64,000 bases of DNA. It comes from Paralvinella palmiformis (Eukaryota > Annelida > Polychaeta > Terebellida > Alvinellidae). The notes under the pieces are model-generated. The model made no database searches. It was not told the DNA's origin and worked only from the letters and a program-made list of their open reading frames with translations. The position numbers and the translations under genes are program-made. Location of the stretch: the NCBI GenBank assembly GCA_025642065.1, contig JAODUP010000833.1, positions 62,001 through 126,000 of the forward strand, in the 5' to 3' direction. How positions within the stretch are numbered: the stretch's first letter is position 1; each line of letters starts with the position of its first letter. Below, piece after piece: positions 38,184 through 48,483 of the stretch.

Positions 38184-38221
<38 letters not shown>

Positions 38222-39017
38222 GTGGTTCTTTCCATTTCTTTGTGGGTTTTTTTCTTCTTCTTTTGTTCCCAGTAAAGCAAATTAAACTTCTGTTTCTTTT
38301 TCAAAACTGATTTGCATTTCAGATGATGCCTTTTACTCCTAAGTAGTTACCAGAGGCCATTCTGTATGCATATAAATAACTATACCATGCATGTATTGCT
38401 ATTTATTACCATTACGGATGAATAACATTCAACTATTCCTCTGGCTTCTTATTGTGCATTCCAAGAAACATTGCCTCGTGTACTGTTAGATAACGTTGCT
38501 ATTTTCAATGTTCATCAAGACCAGAGAGCGCCCTCAGATCAACTATATAGTGAGTGAGTAATCGAGTTGATGGGTGGGTGATGAGTGAGTGAGCGAGCGA
38601 GTGAGTCGGTCAGTGTGTGAGTCAGTCGGTTGTCTTTTTTACAAAGACTTGTGAGTGCAAGTGTGTTTCCCACAGTACGACATCGGATATTAAAAGGCTG
38701 AACAGATACGCGGCCTTCTAATTAGTTCGCAATAATTTTGGTTTGATGTGGACACTGAACTGGAGGGTATATTATAATGAGACATATTATATATAACGAG
38801 TCACGTTTTCGACTGTGTACGTATGCGCAGACGCTGCAAATGATGAATATTAATGAACCAGTGAGAGGTCTTCTTCAAAAATGCAATTGAAGGTTTCGTC
38901 GCTCAGAGAGAATAATTGTCCACAGAATGGAGTACTTGAAATGCTTAATATATGCATCAGCTGTATTCGTTGTAATGGTGTGTTTACGGTAAATGTAACA
39001 TTGACAAAGAATGTGTG

Positions 39018-39054
<37 letters not shown>

Positions 39055-41263
39055 TGTATGTGCCACATTCTGCATTAATACTTCAGTCCACCTGAAAAGG
39101 ACCGTAAACTGAATACAACTATGAGCAAAGTTTATTTAATAATCGTGATGTATATGCTTTAGATGAGCACAATTGACACGTCATATACTTCATTATATAT
39201 GCCATTTTCTGTTACTAATATAATTGTAGACACGGTTAGAGATAACGATGATATTTTTGCGAACGATATACTAATACGAAACTCCTGCGCTCAGTAATAA
39301 ATAGCTCTGTGTACCGATAACCAATCGCAATGCTAGACATTTGTGATGTCATTGCATGCAATCGGATAGTTTATTAGCGACGGTAGCAACAAGGTTTCTT
39401 TGTTTATTGTTTCTCCAGCCGAATTAATCTTGTATAGCGGTTGTGTTTTTTGTGTGTGGTGAATTATGTTGTGGTTGTTAATCACAAAATGTGGTGATAA
39501 ATTACTCAGACCCGTGAGGCTATTATTTATATAATATATACTAGACCTGTAGACGACGACAGTGGTGTGTGTATAGTGGGTGTTATCAGTTTGTAACAGG
39601 TCTGTTACTCGCTGTTTATTTATTTTTTAGCGCATAATATATCGTTAACGCAGTTCAAGGGGCTTTCTATTCGCCATAAACATACTGTTAATGAGAACAC
39701 GCCAAATATTCCCCATTGGCTTCGTGTACCATCGTACATAGTTATTTAGAAGATGACGTGAAGATTCGCCATAGGTTCCACAATCTTTCGTTCCACAAAC
39801 CCCAGGCCACATGATGGATAAACTTCACCGATGGCAATACATATGCTGGGATGTCTATGAGCCCCCCCCCCCCCTTCCCTTATTAGCTCAACCCTGTCGA
39901 CAGCCGAGTTATTTCCCGCATCAGTAAACATACCTGCCTTTGTACGTACGATGATGATGATGATTAATGTTTTACGGCCACTTTTGTGCACATGATAGGC
40001 TAAATGGACCGAGTGACTTCCAAAGGTAATAGAAGCGAAGTCGAAGATGAAACGCCCTTTAGCTATGCCCACGTCGAGATTCGAACTCGGGTGGTCGTGA
40101 TCTGCGATCCAAGCGCTACCGCTTAGACCACGGAGGTGTCCGAGAAGCGAATTCTCAGAGGAACATCCCACAAACACAGTTACCAGTCGGATTCGAACCC
40201 GCAACCTTGAGGTTTCCAGGGCAATACTCTAATCGCTGCGCCATCGGAGCGCTCAACTGAAACCACGACGATATCATGAAATAATCAGTGTATAAAAGAT
40301 GGCTGTGGACGGTTTAAAAGAGGCCAACTTCCGGCAGGTACCAGCGTACGGAAACAACTTGTGGGCTATTAGTTCGTCCTTCACCTTGGTAGATGCAAGC
40401 AATGGGTGTAAATAAAACAAAAGAGAAATAAAGAAGCTACGTATACCTGGTCACCGCCGCGTGCAAAAACAAATAGAGCCAACAAAACAGCCAAAGGGCA
40501 CGCAGCAAGTATGTGGAGGCTGTGGTAAACGATCCTGTGTAACAATTCTTTAAGTAACTGCCACACCACAGAGATGTCGCCGAGCTCTACCACTCGTCCG
40601 ACTATCTGTGACATCTCTCTTCGATGAACGCAGAAACACGGGAAACAATCCTCGAAGAAGATTCACTGTTTTGTTTAGGAAAAAAAGTGACAACTTTCCA
40701 TCGAACAAACCAATAAATATACGAGAGAAACAACTATGTAAGAAATTATAATTAATATTGTATTAATTTTGCTTTAAATAACACATACGTTTTTTTTAAT
40801 ACTCTGTGTTATATACACATATTCATAACTAAATTTATAATATTCAACATCAGAAAGTCCGTTGATACGTTATTAATTGTGACTTTTTTCTCCGACTTTT
40901 CCCCGATTCCATCCTTCCACCCCCCCCCCCCTCGAATCGTGCCGACATAGAACCAAACGGCTATCCCATCAAATTCACTGTAACTATCATACTTCATAGT
41001 TCTCGGGACTGCAGCCTACATTCCGTGCTATCAATTGTAACACGGGCCGTCACCGTCTCAATACCCACGAGGCACAGTTTTATGTCTACACACCCAATTT
41101 GCTTAACATCTTATAGACCAAAACAATGACACCAACTACGGTACAAATGAGACTACGTTTTCTTAGCAATTCTTAGACAGCACTTAAAAACGCTGATTAT
41201 TTGAGGCCTACCCCTAGCCACCAGTTAAGGCGTTCAATAGTACATACAACTTTTAGTTTTTGT

Positions 41264-41334
<71 letters not shown>

Positions 41335-41794
41335 AGGGTACATAGTAAGAGGCAACAGGCACAGAGCATCAACATATCTAAACCTCCTTCGAAACCTACC
41401 TCCATAAATCTAAATACAACTATACATACATTAATCTAAATATTAAATGTTCCATACCTCCACATTATTGATAAATGTGTGCGTATACCTAAGCATGTGT
41501 CTGGTCTACTCATCAGCCTGTGGGAACCAGCTAATTCGCTTTTCGTACGCGACAAATATGTCACGCCCACAGGAAAGCGGCTACATGCAGGCTACGTACA
41601 AAAAGCGGAAGCACGTAAAAAACATACCATTTGATACCACAGCTCGCAACAAACAACACGTGCGTGTGGTTCAATGGTGACTTGTTACATACATATCATA
41701 AACTATTTTGACACCACAGTTTACATTCAACAGTAATTTTCTGTGGTCCAAAAGAAACCTGTATATAAAGCATTTTGACACCTCAGATGCTGAC

Positions 41795-41858
<64 letters not shown>

Positions 41859-43830
41859 CGCACTGGCTTGTGTCAAATAATGCCACCTCTTTAGCTCGGT
41901 CAGTCAGGGCATGGAATTCCTTGCTCGTGGCCAATGGTTATGGGAAGTCGCGGCTGAAATTCCGATCGTGGCGCCGTAGTAGCGGTGATGGGTTCGTCCA
42001 ACTTGTTAACAGCCACGTTCAAAATCGCCATTCTGATTATATTATATAATCGACTAGAAATTGGCTGGCGGCGACAGGTGACGTTTAAATGCAGGTGATG
42101 TTGTTAGAAATGGTTTTCCCATTACGGCAGACCTACAGGCACATAAGTTTCACCCGCACCTTCGGTTGAATGCGTTTATTGCGGCCACCGGTCTTGTATG
42201 ACAAGCTTATTGTTATATTGTAATGGCAACCATCATACGAACCATTTAGATGGCATAAACATGGCAGCAAAGGGTGATACTAAACTTCACCAAGTCACGA
42301 TCTGTTTTAAAATAGCATCCGCGACCTCGTTCGACCCGAAGGTGGTTCCACTGGACAATGGATGGGGAATAATGCTAGAGCGTGGGTCCCTTTCGAAAAA
42401 GCATCCCCCCGCTAAAGCAGAATATTTCACGTATTTATCACGGTCTGGATGAATCTAGCCTTGTTCAGACGAGGTTTGGACGTGGTCACGAATCAGTTGT
42501 AAATGCCGACGAGTTTACATAACGACCAACTTCAAACAGCTTTCACCTACCAGCGGGCTCCATACCATAGACTGTGATTAGTGTCGGTTCGATTAATGAC
42601 GTCTTTCGCGTGTGGGCCTTGAACAATTGATTCGGTGTCATTACTATTTTGTGCTCTTTGTAAAATATCACGAATCAGAAGAATTTAATGTCACCAATAT
42701 AAACTGCCACGATGCGTGTTACCAGATTGTTACCATTGTCCCAAACGTATTATATATATATATATATGGTGGAGTGTTTTGTAATATATGATAACTTCTA
42801 GCATACTACTTAAATTTCACATAGGTCCCATTTGCAATACATATTTTTGCAAAGGGTATCAAATTTTCAGTGAAACTGTCGTTCAAATCATGATTATAGC
42901 TGTTTCTTAATTGCTTCTATATTTGCGTGCACGCACATGCAAGCCATTAAACAAACTGGGTGGCATAGTATGCGTTGAAAAGTTTAACCTTGTTCTTAAA
43001 ACTCACCCGTTCAAGGTATTTCCTCCCGAGTAAATAATAGCTTTTTTCCAACATTTCTAATCAAGTCTGTTTAAAACTATTCTTATTGTTTTAAAGGATT
43101 TAAACCATGGCCATTTATTTTATAAAAAAATCCGTACTTCATTTATAATCGCTAAATCTAGGTTGATCCTGATAAATTTCTTCAGATCGGCGAAATTCGA
43201 CCAAGATATGCCAATGCTTTCTACCTGGATACAAATATTTGTTTAAAATCAATGTGTACATAATGCGGTATATTTATACTTCATCATACAAAGCTAATTG
43301 TATGTGAATGCCTACCACATGTACATTAACACTAGACATTAAATATTGTCATTTGTATAATTAAATAATTACTGCATATTCACGTCGAAGCAGTAATTAA
43401 AACAATTGTTAGAAGACACTTACGCTTAATTAAACGCGAAACTAACCATAGAATGCACGACTGGCTCCGCGGAATTGCCCAAAGGGATTAATATTATTAA
43501 TTAAGAGCCGTGCGTCTCGTAGTTGAATAAGGAAATATATAATTATTGTTTGTTACACAAACTTCATAGACAGGCTCGAACCGGTCAAATAAAGGTACAT
43601 GTTTATTACACTCTTACCCGATATCATTATGAATGTAATTATATAAATAAACGATTGTAGTTTTCTTCTTGCATCCAGCCTCAGTGTTGACTGTTGTGGC
43701 GTATTATTATTAAAGAATTTGTGGCGTCACTTCATAATACCGCGTTGATTTGTGAATGTAATCAGTACATCTCTGTAAAGTGACATTTTTGGTTGACCTT
43801 GCTAGTCAAACTGAACTGATATAAATAAAC

Positions 43831-43906
<76 letters not shown>

Positions 43907-45596
43907 CAAGAATCTCTCTGATATTTATCACTTATCATAGTTTTACCGTATGTGCCTGTATGACAATTGTTAGTGTTCTTCCGAGCATTGATTTGACGGA
44001 TTCTGAACAAATCAAGACGATTTACACGAAACCAACTCGACTGCGATGATATCATCTCCTGACAAGGATCCATTAGATCCTGACTCGAAACATTCGATAT
44101 TACATCTGGATAGAGAGATGTTTAACTTGCGCCCTACCAACATACGAGTTAACCTGACCTATATAGCTATAGTGTTGACCCGTGATCGACCCCCTTTCTA
44201 AGGTATTTGGAGTTTAAATTGTTGCGTCAGTGCTTCCTATTTTTTTTTAAGTGAGCTCCGGTGGCCTAGCGGTTAAGCAGTCGGCACTTGGTGCCAACGG
44301 TCGCAGGTTCGAACCCCGTAAGGGGTCGAAACTTTTCCAGGGATTAATTTCTCGGCTCACTACATCGTGGGTGGCTGACCACGTTAAATGGCGCTGCCGT
44401 CTCCACTGAATTATTTAAAATAAAGGGGGACGTTAAAAACCCCATGAGGACGTAAAACACTCTGGCAGTGATCACCCTCAGGGTATTTCGGCTCCATCTT
44501 TCCGTACTGCTCCACTGTGAGTGGTGGGGGAGGAGGTTTCTCAACCACTCCAACATAGAGGCTGTGCTGATTAAGCGACAGCCTGGGGATTCTCCCCGAA
44601 TAACAAAACCATCCTATTTTTTCGTGCTCACTTCTTCGCTTTAAACAACTACACATCCGATTCTTACGCAAGCTTCCTGAACATAGAGGTGGAATAAATA
44701 AATAAATAAATAAAATAATTATCCGAACAAAGGTCAAAGTTCAAAATTGTATACAGTCAGATGACTGTTGTCCGCTTAACAGACAATGGTGTGATCGATG
44801 TATTGACCGCCGGCTATTGTTATCTATAATGCCAATAAACCTGGACATTATGATCAAGGCACAATGTCAGTAATTGCTGACACGCACCTACTAACATACT
44901 GAACCAACTAGCGCAGTCTGCCGAAACGCGGCGCATTAATATTTATGAATGTAGTCATCTTTGAATATTAATCAACACGTGGAAGTTCCATGACAGCTAC
45001 AACACCGGCGTAGAAATATCCTGGATTGCAGAGTCGCCAGATGTGATTTCCAACAATATTTCGTAATTTAAACAGTTTTTCGTCCACCCACCTCTGATTT
45101 GTCTAACTTCGAAGCTAGTTTCACTTGACACAAATCGACCAATGGCTAGTCGCCATGAAAACGAGATGATTATTTATGAGTGTCAAAATTGGCAAAAGTG
45201 GTGTTTAATCTCACGTCCTGGAGAAATTCGCCGACTACACCCCCTGCCTTCTCCAACGAGTTTCACGCAGATGCCGTATGACAGATAAATAGAACGAATA
45301 GAAAGTTTGTGTTGACCTAAACAACTACTACGCATCGTTGATTTACTGGGGTGGATGGATAGATGTTGTTTAACGACACATCGGCACAATTTAGGCCATT
45401 CAGTGTCCTAGAACGTTTGGAAATAAAACGGTATTAAAGATTCTTTGTAAAAGGTTAATAAGCCGGATTACTGGCGTCGATAAAAGTTATGCATAAGTTA
45501 GGATGTAAAGGTGTAAATAGTTAAGAAGAAATGGTAAATATAAACAATACTGGGCTAGAGAAGGGTGTAAGATCGTATTTTGCTCATACTCAAGCT

Positions 45597-45636
<40 letters not shown>

Positions 45637-46993
45637 AGCTTGAGACTTGAGGATGAGCATATATATATATATATATATATATATACTGTGGGTTAGTTGG
45701 TCTGGTTAGGGTCGATGTCGGATACGCCTGGAACAAATGGCCGAGGAACGACTCATTGGAGAAACATCCCACAGACGGACAGACAAGAGCCGGATTCGAA
45801 CACACAACGTGGAGATTTGCAGCGCAATGCTTTAGCCACCGCGCCATCGTTGTGTAGTGTCGGTCTCGAGTCGAATGATAGGATCAGATGAAGCAGGAGT
45901 TAAGAAGTTATGGTTTCAGAGAACATTTACTGAGAGCATTCTGTATCTCTGTCTTTGATGGTGAAGATGATGATCAAACACTTACGTATGTACGTACGTA
46001 CGTGCGTGTATGTATGTGTGTCTGTGTGTGATGGTCCTCTAACACGGCAGCTTTCAATCTTATCAACAAACAGGGGCGAAAGTAAGAGAAGACGGTGGTT
46101 AGCGAGGGAGAGTATAAAGGGGCGAAAACATATGTTGGCCAGCCCAGCAATCTCTCTACAGCTTATATTATAAGTCGACAGAAACTGCAAGATGGCTGAA
46201 AACCATTTCACATACCTGATCCATAAGACGTCAGCGGTACCGGTTTTGTGTGGTCCCTTCCCTTCAACAAGTTCTGCCAACTGTTATATGTCCCGTACAG
46301 GTACGTGCCATTGTACTTGCTGGTGACCACCCTCACGTTACCGTGTTCCAGCCAGCTGCCCAGACCGATGGCGTACATAGTGACGTGGTGTGTGGTCATG
46401 AGTTCCTTGGCCTCGTTGACCGGGTCGTAATCCTTGTTGTATTTGCCGTCGGAGAGCAGGAGAAGTACCTTGGACACATCAGGATCATTACTGTCGCCCT
46501 TCTGGAAGATGGAAATGGCACGAAGGAATGCCTCCTTCATGTTGGTGCCCTTCAGCTGGCTATCGTCGTGCGTGTACACAACTTTGTCCCAGATGGGATC
46601 TTCCTCGTTGAATAGTGTACACTTATTCGGCGCACTGTCAGGATCAGAGATCCCGTCGACAACGACGGAGATGTCTTTGGCGAATGTGATGATGGACAGC
46701 CGGACGAAGGTTGTGTACAGGCTGGCGTGCTGCATCAGGATCGCCTGGGCCATGGGCTTCAGCTTGAGATAGAACATCTCCTTGCTCATGCTGTGCGACC
46801 TGTCCATCACCAGAATGAAGTTGACCCTCTTCCGAGTGCCGATGTCGCCGAACAGCCTCTCGATGGCGCCCTCGTCCTCCGGATTGTCGTCTTTCTTCGG
46901 GATCGATCCCGAATGCGCCATCTTCGAAAGCATTGCCACGAGGAATCCGGCGAAAACCAAGCGAATGGCACTTGTAGCACCGACGGCGAACAT
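26535..46993 (-). CDS. Membrane protein: VWA, GCC2/GCC3, three EGF, TM, profilin-like tail
   Basis: Six minus-strand exons: 46993-46216, 37094-36951, 29754-29620, 29227-28594, 27688-27589, 26945-26535. All junctions are GT/AG and every phase matches, giving 2202 bases (733 residues plus stop). Order: signal peptide about 1-30; VWA domain about 56-245; Cys-rich linker 260-307; GCC2/GCC3-type module 308-352; three EGF domains 353-469; Thr-rich stalk; membrane helix about 494-520; tail 521-604 with basic residues and YAEL; profilin-like domain 605-733. The extracellular set suggests adhesion or ligand binding at the cell surface; a profilin fold inside would suggest actin or polyproline binding. 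I do not recognise this combination as a named family, so no symbol is given. The weakest link is the last junction: exon 6 could be a separate profilin gene with a 5' UTR intron, since it carries its own ATG near the splice site. I favour fusion because exon 5 has no stop and ends in a donor of the right phase. Confidence 0.72.
27589..27688 (-). CDS. Cytoplasmic tail exon of the VWA-EGF gene
   Basis: A 100-bp exon, CCTTAG/GTTG to TGTCAG/GTATG. It restores the split Gly564 codon and adds residues to 597 with no stop. It contains DEYAEL, a Tyr-based YxxL-type motif that could be phosphorylated or act in sorting. A G-run (C-run on the coding strand) lies beside the acceptor. Confidence 0.75.
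27890..28520. repeat. Degenerate minisatellite, unit about 20 bp
   Basis: Many diverged repeats built on CACCCTACCACACTGCTACA. It ends at the (TA)n tract at 28522-28549. It lies in the intron between the EGF/TM exon and the tail exon. Confidence 0.85.
28594..29227 (-). CDS. Exon with three EGF domains, transmembrane helix and basic tail
   Basis: Residues 353-564. EGF1 starts DPCESSTCND, EGF2 NIDACSNNDKC and EGF3 DIDECTNDTC; EGF3 has the DxDEC calcium-binding start. Each has six cysteines and a C.C....W.G..C end. A Thr-rich stalk (NVTTTTQIVTVTVLTTT) leads to the helix TLWIIIGACVGGGLLIVIVI, then a basic stop-transfer SRGRKAKNK. The exon is much richer in G+C and CpG than flanking DNA; for this reason several shadow frames are open on both strands. 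Confidence 0.9.
29290..29470 (+). pseudogene. LINE reverse transcriptase fragment
   Basis: The plus strand reads YRKQTFCIHRDNQF and VVSGVRRDGI, matching the RT segment ending in the GVRQGGxLSP motif. The same segment occurs at about 29960-30150, so two partial copies of one element lie 0.7 kb apart, with exon 3 of the VWA-EGF gene (29620-29754) between them. Confidence 0.65.
29620..29754 (-). CDS. Exon for GCC2/GCC3 (ephrin-receptor-like) module
   Basis: Residues 308-352: KCPLNTYKRTQGNDLQC, TPCPSDSKTVITG and ESCNCSSPGC. The CP.NTY......C..CP..S.T...G.....SC.C spacing is typical of the Cys-rich module found in SVEP1-like and other multi-domain surface proteins. Acceptor TTCCAG/AATG, donor ATAG/GTACG; the phases fit both neighbours. 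Confidence 0.85.
29830..30760 (+). pseudogene. LINE reverse transcriptase relic
   Basis: The plus strand shows YIDASKAFDRIN (near 29890), a GIRQDGI block (near 30130), and HLIYADDTCIITPKHSA with the catalytic YADD (near 30240). After frame changes it shows HRKLFGLQSLQFMS. Stops and frameshifts interrupt it, so it is dead. It lies within intron 2 of the VWA-EGF gene. A 33-bp SINE tail fragment is inserted at 30000-30032. Confidence 0.85.
30000..30032 (-). mobile_element. Severely 5'-truncated SINE in the LINE relic
   Basis: Only the 3' tail of SINE family 1 is present (GATGATTGATGTATTACGGC). It is flanked by perfect 15-bp copies of ATCTCGTCATCTGGT (29985-29999 and 30033-30047), which is a target-site duplication. 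Confidence 0.85.
30761..33764. other. Intron 2 of the VWA-EGF gene, no exon seen
   Basis: Contains (TA)n tracts at about 31655-31689 and 32569-32605, a (GA)n run at about 32240-32292, and a (TGCG)n run at 33127-33188. The frames at 30811-31128 on both strands have no recognisable domain. Confidence 0.5.
33127..33188. repeat. (TGCG)n microsatellite
   Basis: Tetranucleotide tract of TGCG/TGCA units, alternating purine-pyrimidine and so a potential Z-DNA former. Confidence 0.9.
33768..33935 (-). repeat. tRNA-derived SINE, family 1
   Basis: Reverse copy with the body TTTTACGGCCGCTTTTGTGC and the tRNA-like head at the right end; the B-box complement is diverged (GATTTGAACTC). Confidence 0.8.
34350..34746. 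mobile_element. Non-autonomous hAT-like DNA transposon
   Basis: A 397-bp element. The left end begins CAGGGCCGTCTTAACGG; the right end is the inverted match CCGTTAAGATGGCCTGG. The 8-bp duplication GTCTGGAC is at 34342-34349 and 34747-34754. A CAGGG terminus with an 8-bp target duplication is the hAT signature. The right half holds three direct repeats of about 60 bp starting TAGGGGCCCC near 34569, 34630 and 34690. There is no transposase. Confidence 0.85.
34829..34908. repeat. (GTGA)n microsatellite
   Basis: A long pure GTGA tract, followed by a degenerate GTGGTGA region to about 35070. Confidence 0.95.
35167..35250. repeat. (GTGA)n microsatellite, second tract
   Basis: A second GTGA tract with one interruption. 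The region 34829-35250 is therefore one expanded GTGA-type locus. Confidence 0.95.
35251..36950. other. Intron 2 of the VWA-EGF gene, part beside exon 2
   Basis: No exon recognised. Contains a short CA/CG run near 35600, CGTCTGTC-type repeats near 36045, and a (CAA)n run at 36717-36745. Confidence 0.5.
36951..37094 (-). CDS. Cys-rich linker exon of the VWA-EGF gene
   Basis: Residues 260-307: DTPVYLIGCDDENH, NSSLPCYCDIDRG and LCYPGSYYDPANKTC. Six cysteines with NKTC-type glycosylation sites; I do not recognise a named domain. The acceptor TTTCAG/ATAC restores Asp260 from the split codon left by the VWA exon; the donor is ATCA/GTAAGT. Confidence 0.8.
37652..37813 (-). repeat. tRNA-derived SINE, family 1, internally deleted
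   Basis: Reverse copy ending in GACCACGGAGGCGCCC at the right. The body lacks the segment between GCACAAGGT and CTCCAAAGG that other copies carry. Confidence 0.85.
37814..39948. other. Intron 1 of the VWA-EGF gene, no exon seen
   Basis: Holds a (TA)n tract at about 38184-38218, a GAGT/GTGA-like stretch at 38550-38625, and (CT)n/(GT)n runs at 39017-39060. The minus-strand frame at 37731-38018 (reading QEPEEWFKDLP) partly overlaps the SINE and is not recognised. Confidence 0.5.
39949..40140 (-). repeat. tRNA-derived SINE, family 1
   Basis: Reverse full-length copy starting GATGATGATGATTAATG and ending at the tRNA-like head TAGACCACGGAGGTGTC. It abuts a reverse copy of another tRNA-derived element at 40141-40258. 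Confidence 0.88.
40141..40258 (-). repeat. tRNA-derived SINE, family 3
   Basis: On the minus strand it reads CGATGGCGCAGCGATTAGAG, later a B-box GGGTTCGAATCC, then TGTTTGTGGGATGTTCCTC. It is related to 45681-45855 and to the head fragment at 48484-48552. Confidence 0.8.
40447..40614 (-). CDS. Possible orphan first exon, 56 codons with a hydrophobic helix
   Basis: The ATG at 40614 opens 56 codons beginning MSQIVGRVVELGDISVVW and containing the hydrophobic stretch ILAACPLAVLLALFVFA. They end in CAG/GTATAC, a fair donor in phase 0. It lies inside intron 1 of the VWA-EGF gene on the same strand. I do not recognise the sequence. The only phase-0 acceptor I identified downstream is the profilin-like exon. 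This may equally be a chance frame. Confidence 0.25.
41257..41331. repeat. (GT)n microsatellite
   Basis: Long GT tract in the intron. A second at about 41797-41861 ends in a (GC)n run. Confidence 0.95.
41797..41861. repeat. (GT)n(GC)n microsatellite
   Basis: A GT tract passing into CGCGCGCG, a strong candidate for Z-DNA. Confidence 0.95.
43831..43905. repeat. (AT)n(GT)n compound microsatellite
   Basis: An AT tract directly followed by a GT tract. Confidence 0.95.
44246..44611 (+). mobile_element. tRNA-derived SINE, family 2, full length
   Basis: The head is GTGAGCTCCGGTGGCCTAGC with A-box TGGCCTAGCGGTTAAG and B-box GGTTCGAACCC, followed by a long body of about 290 bp (CTCGGCTCACTAC, CACTCTGGCAGTGATCACC, CAGCCTGGGGATTCTCCCC). 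TCCTATTTTTT before (44235-44245) and after (44612-44622) marks a target duplication. A reverse copy lies at 62006-62358. Confidence 0.9.
45577..45656. repeat. Long inverted repeat around a (TA)n tract
   Basis: TGCTCATACTCAAGCTGGGA precedes the TA tract, and TCCCAGCTTGAG, then GATGAGCA, follows it. With the self-complementary TA tract it can form a large cruciform. A second TA tract begins at 45659. Confidence 0.85.
45681..45855 (-). repeat. tRNA-derived SINE, family 3
   Basis: The minus strand reads CGATGGCGCGGTGGCTAAAG, a B-box GTGTTCGAATCC, and the body TGTGGGATGTTTCTCC and GGCGTATCCGACATCGACC. It lies in intron 1 of the VWA-EGF gene, just downstream of the VWA exon. Confidence 0.85.
46216..46993 (-). 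CDS. First coding exon: signal peptide and VWA domain
   Basis: Residues 1-259. ATG at 46993; hydrophobic core AIRLVFAGFLVAML at about 9-22 with probable cleavage before residue 30. The VWA fold starts RVNFILVMDRSHSM; the metal-site (MIDAS) residues are D64, S66, S68 (DRSHS), T150 (KGTN) and D182 (LSDGKY), all present. YAIGLGSW fits the late strand. It ends GGATCAG/GTATG, leaving one base. The intact MIDAS suggests metal-dependent ligand binding. The exon is CpG-rich relative to its surroundings. Confidence 0.9.
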
Positions 46994-47268
46994 GGTTCCG
47001 TGTGTGTATGTGTATGCCAGTCGCGGTTCAGTTCAGTTGGTTATCGTTCTCTGTGTATAAGACCGGACAATACACCGGTTTTGTTGTTTGTCGTTTCCTA
47101 ACGTTTCAAAATGCCCAGTTCCGTCGGTGACCTATCCTTCGGTGTTGTGAAAGGCCGAAACAAGTCTTATGTTTACCAGAAAGGCTACACTTCACCAAGA
47201 AGGTGCACAACACACACACACAGCCGTGGTTTCGTCTCATACACCAACACCAACCAGGTTTGGGTCGT

Positions 47269-47277
47269 CTATTTATA
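47269..47277 (-). promoter_or_regulatory. TATA box candidate for the VWA-EGF gene
   Basis: The minus strand reads TATAAATAG, about 280 bp upstream of the ATG at 46993. It would place transcription start near 47240 and give a 5' UTR of about 250 bases. Inferred from motif and position only. Confidence 0.4.
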
Positions 47278-48483
47278 AGCGTGTCAGCGAAGCGTAACGC
47301 ACTTGTAAGATAGACTTCTGCTGAATAGAGGTTTTTAGTTAAAATTAGAAACCTCACCTTTTTGCTTGTTTATATTTTCTGTCATTTCTCGCCGTGAATG
47401 AAGTCTTCTCGTACTAACACGGTCTATGATGTGATGTCGGTGAAGTCTCCTAGCAGTGTGATGTTATTAGGTCGTTTGGAAGGCGCCTTTCGAGATAGAA
47501 TTCTTCACTCGGTGCCGTGGTGTGTTCGCTAACTGCAGATATAAGTTTCTTCAATCGAAATAGAAAACTTTTCTCCGAGAAACTCGCAATGTCGAAACGC
47601 TGACTTCTCTAAACATTCATACTTTGACGACGCATCATCTGCGTCCTGTATTTACAAGAAAGATCGGCCCGAAATACCGTGGGCTGAAGAAAAGTCATCA
47701 ATGAACGAGCTACAACAACGAACCGTATAGGAGAACGCCTTCGTTCGAGCGCCGTGCGTCATTACACGGTCACGTGGTTAGCACGGTCGGTGCTTATTGG
47801 GTGCTATTCTAGGTGGGCTCCGATGCGTGTCCCGACAGGTAAGCTGACGGAGCACCGACGTGAATGGTTTATGTGGTGATTGGGGGTGGGGGGAATTTAT
47901 TGGCTACTCGGCAGTTGGATATCCGCCTTCTCTATCGGCGTTTAGCCCCGGACAATGTAATCTCATAGGAATGTGTGGTTAAAGAGAAGACTTCGCTACC
48001 CGATAGGAAGTTGCGTACATCAAGACGCATCAGCGAAGAAGGATTTAGTTTTTCATAAACGGTCGAACTGTGTTGTTTTGACCGGTTACCACCGGAAGCG
48101 GTTTCACGACTGACGTCAGTGGTGGGAGTGTTGACAGAACGGAGCCGAAAAAAACGTTTCAGGTCCCGAGGGTGTAAAAATCACCCCGCCCCCTCCCCCT
48201 ACCCCTCCCCACAATGGTTGGGGGCGATAAATGATATGACACTGGGATGGAAATGAATATATCGGCAAATAAAAGTGCTATATTTAGTAGAAAAGGTCGA
48301 TAATCATCCACACGAGCTCTTATTTACTTCTCGTTATAAGCTAGCTACTGATGGTTAAGATGATGATGATGATAATAATAAGGGCCTTTAATAATCAGAA
48401 CCATTCAAAGACGCTGTACAGTGAAGTTATTATAATATTACAGACTGTGAACATTTACCAGGTAGTTTTTGCATCTCTATATT

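Noticed and set aside
41798..42049. Frames made of Cys-Val repeats
   Set aside because: They translate the (GT)n tract.
42198..42452. 84-codon plus-strand frame
   Set aside because: No recognisable domain and no splice or homology support; probably chance within intron 1 of the VWA-EGF gene.
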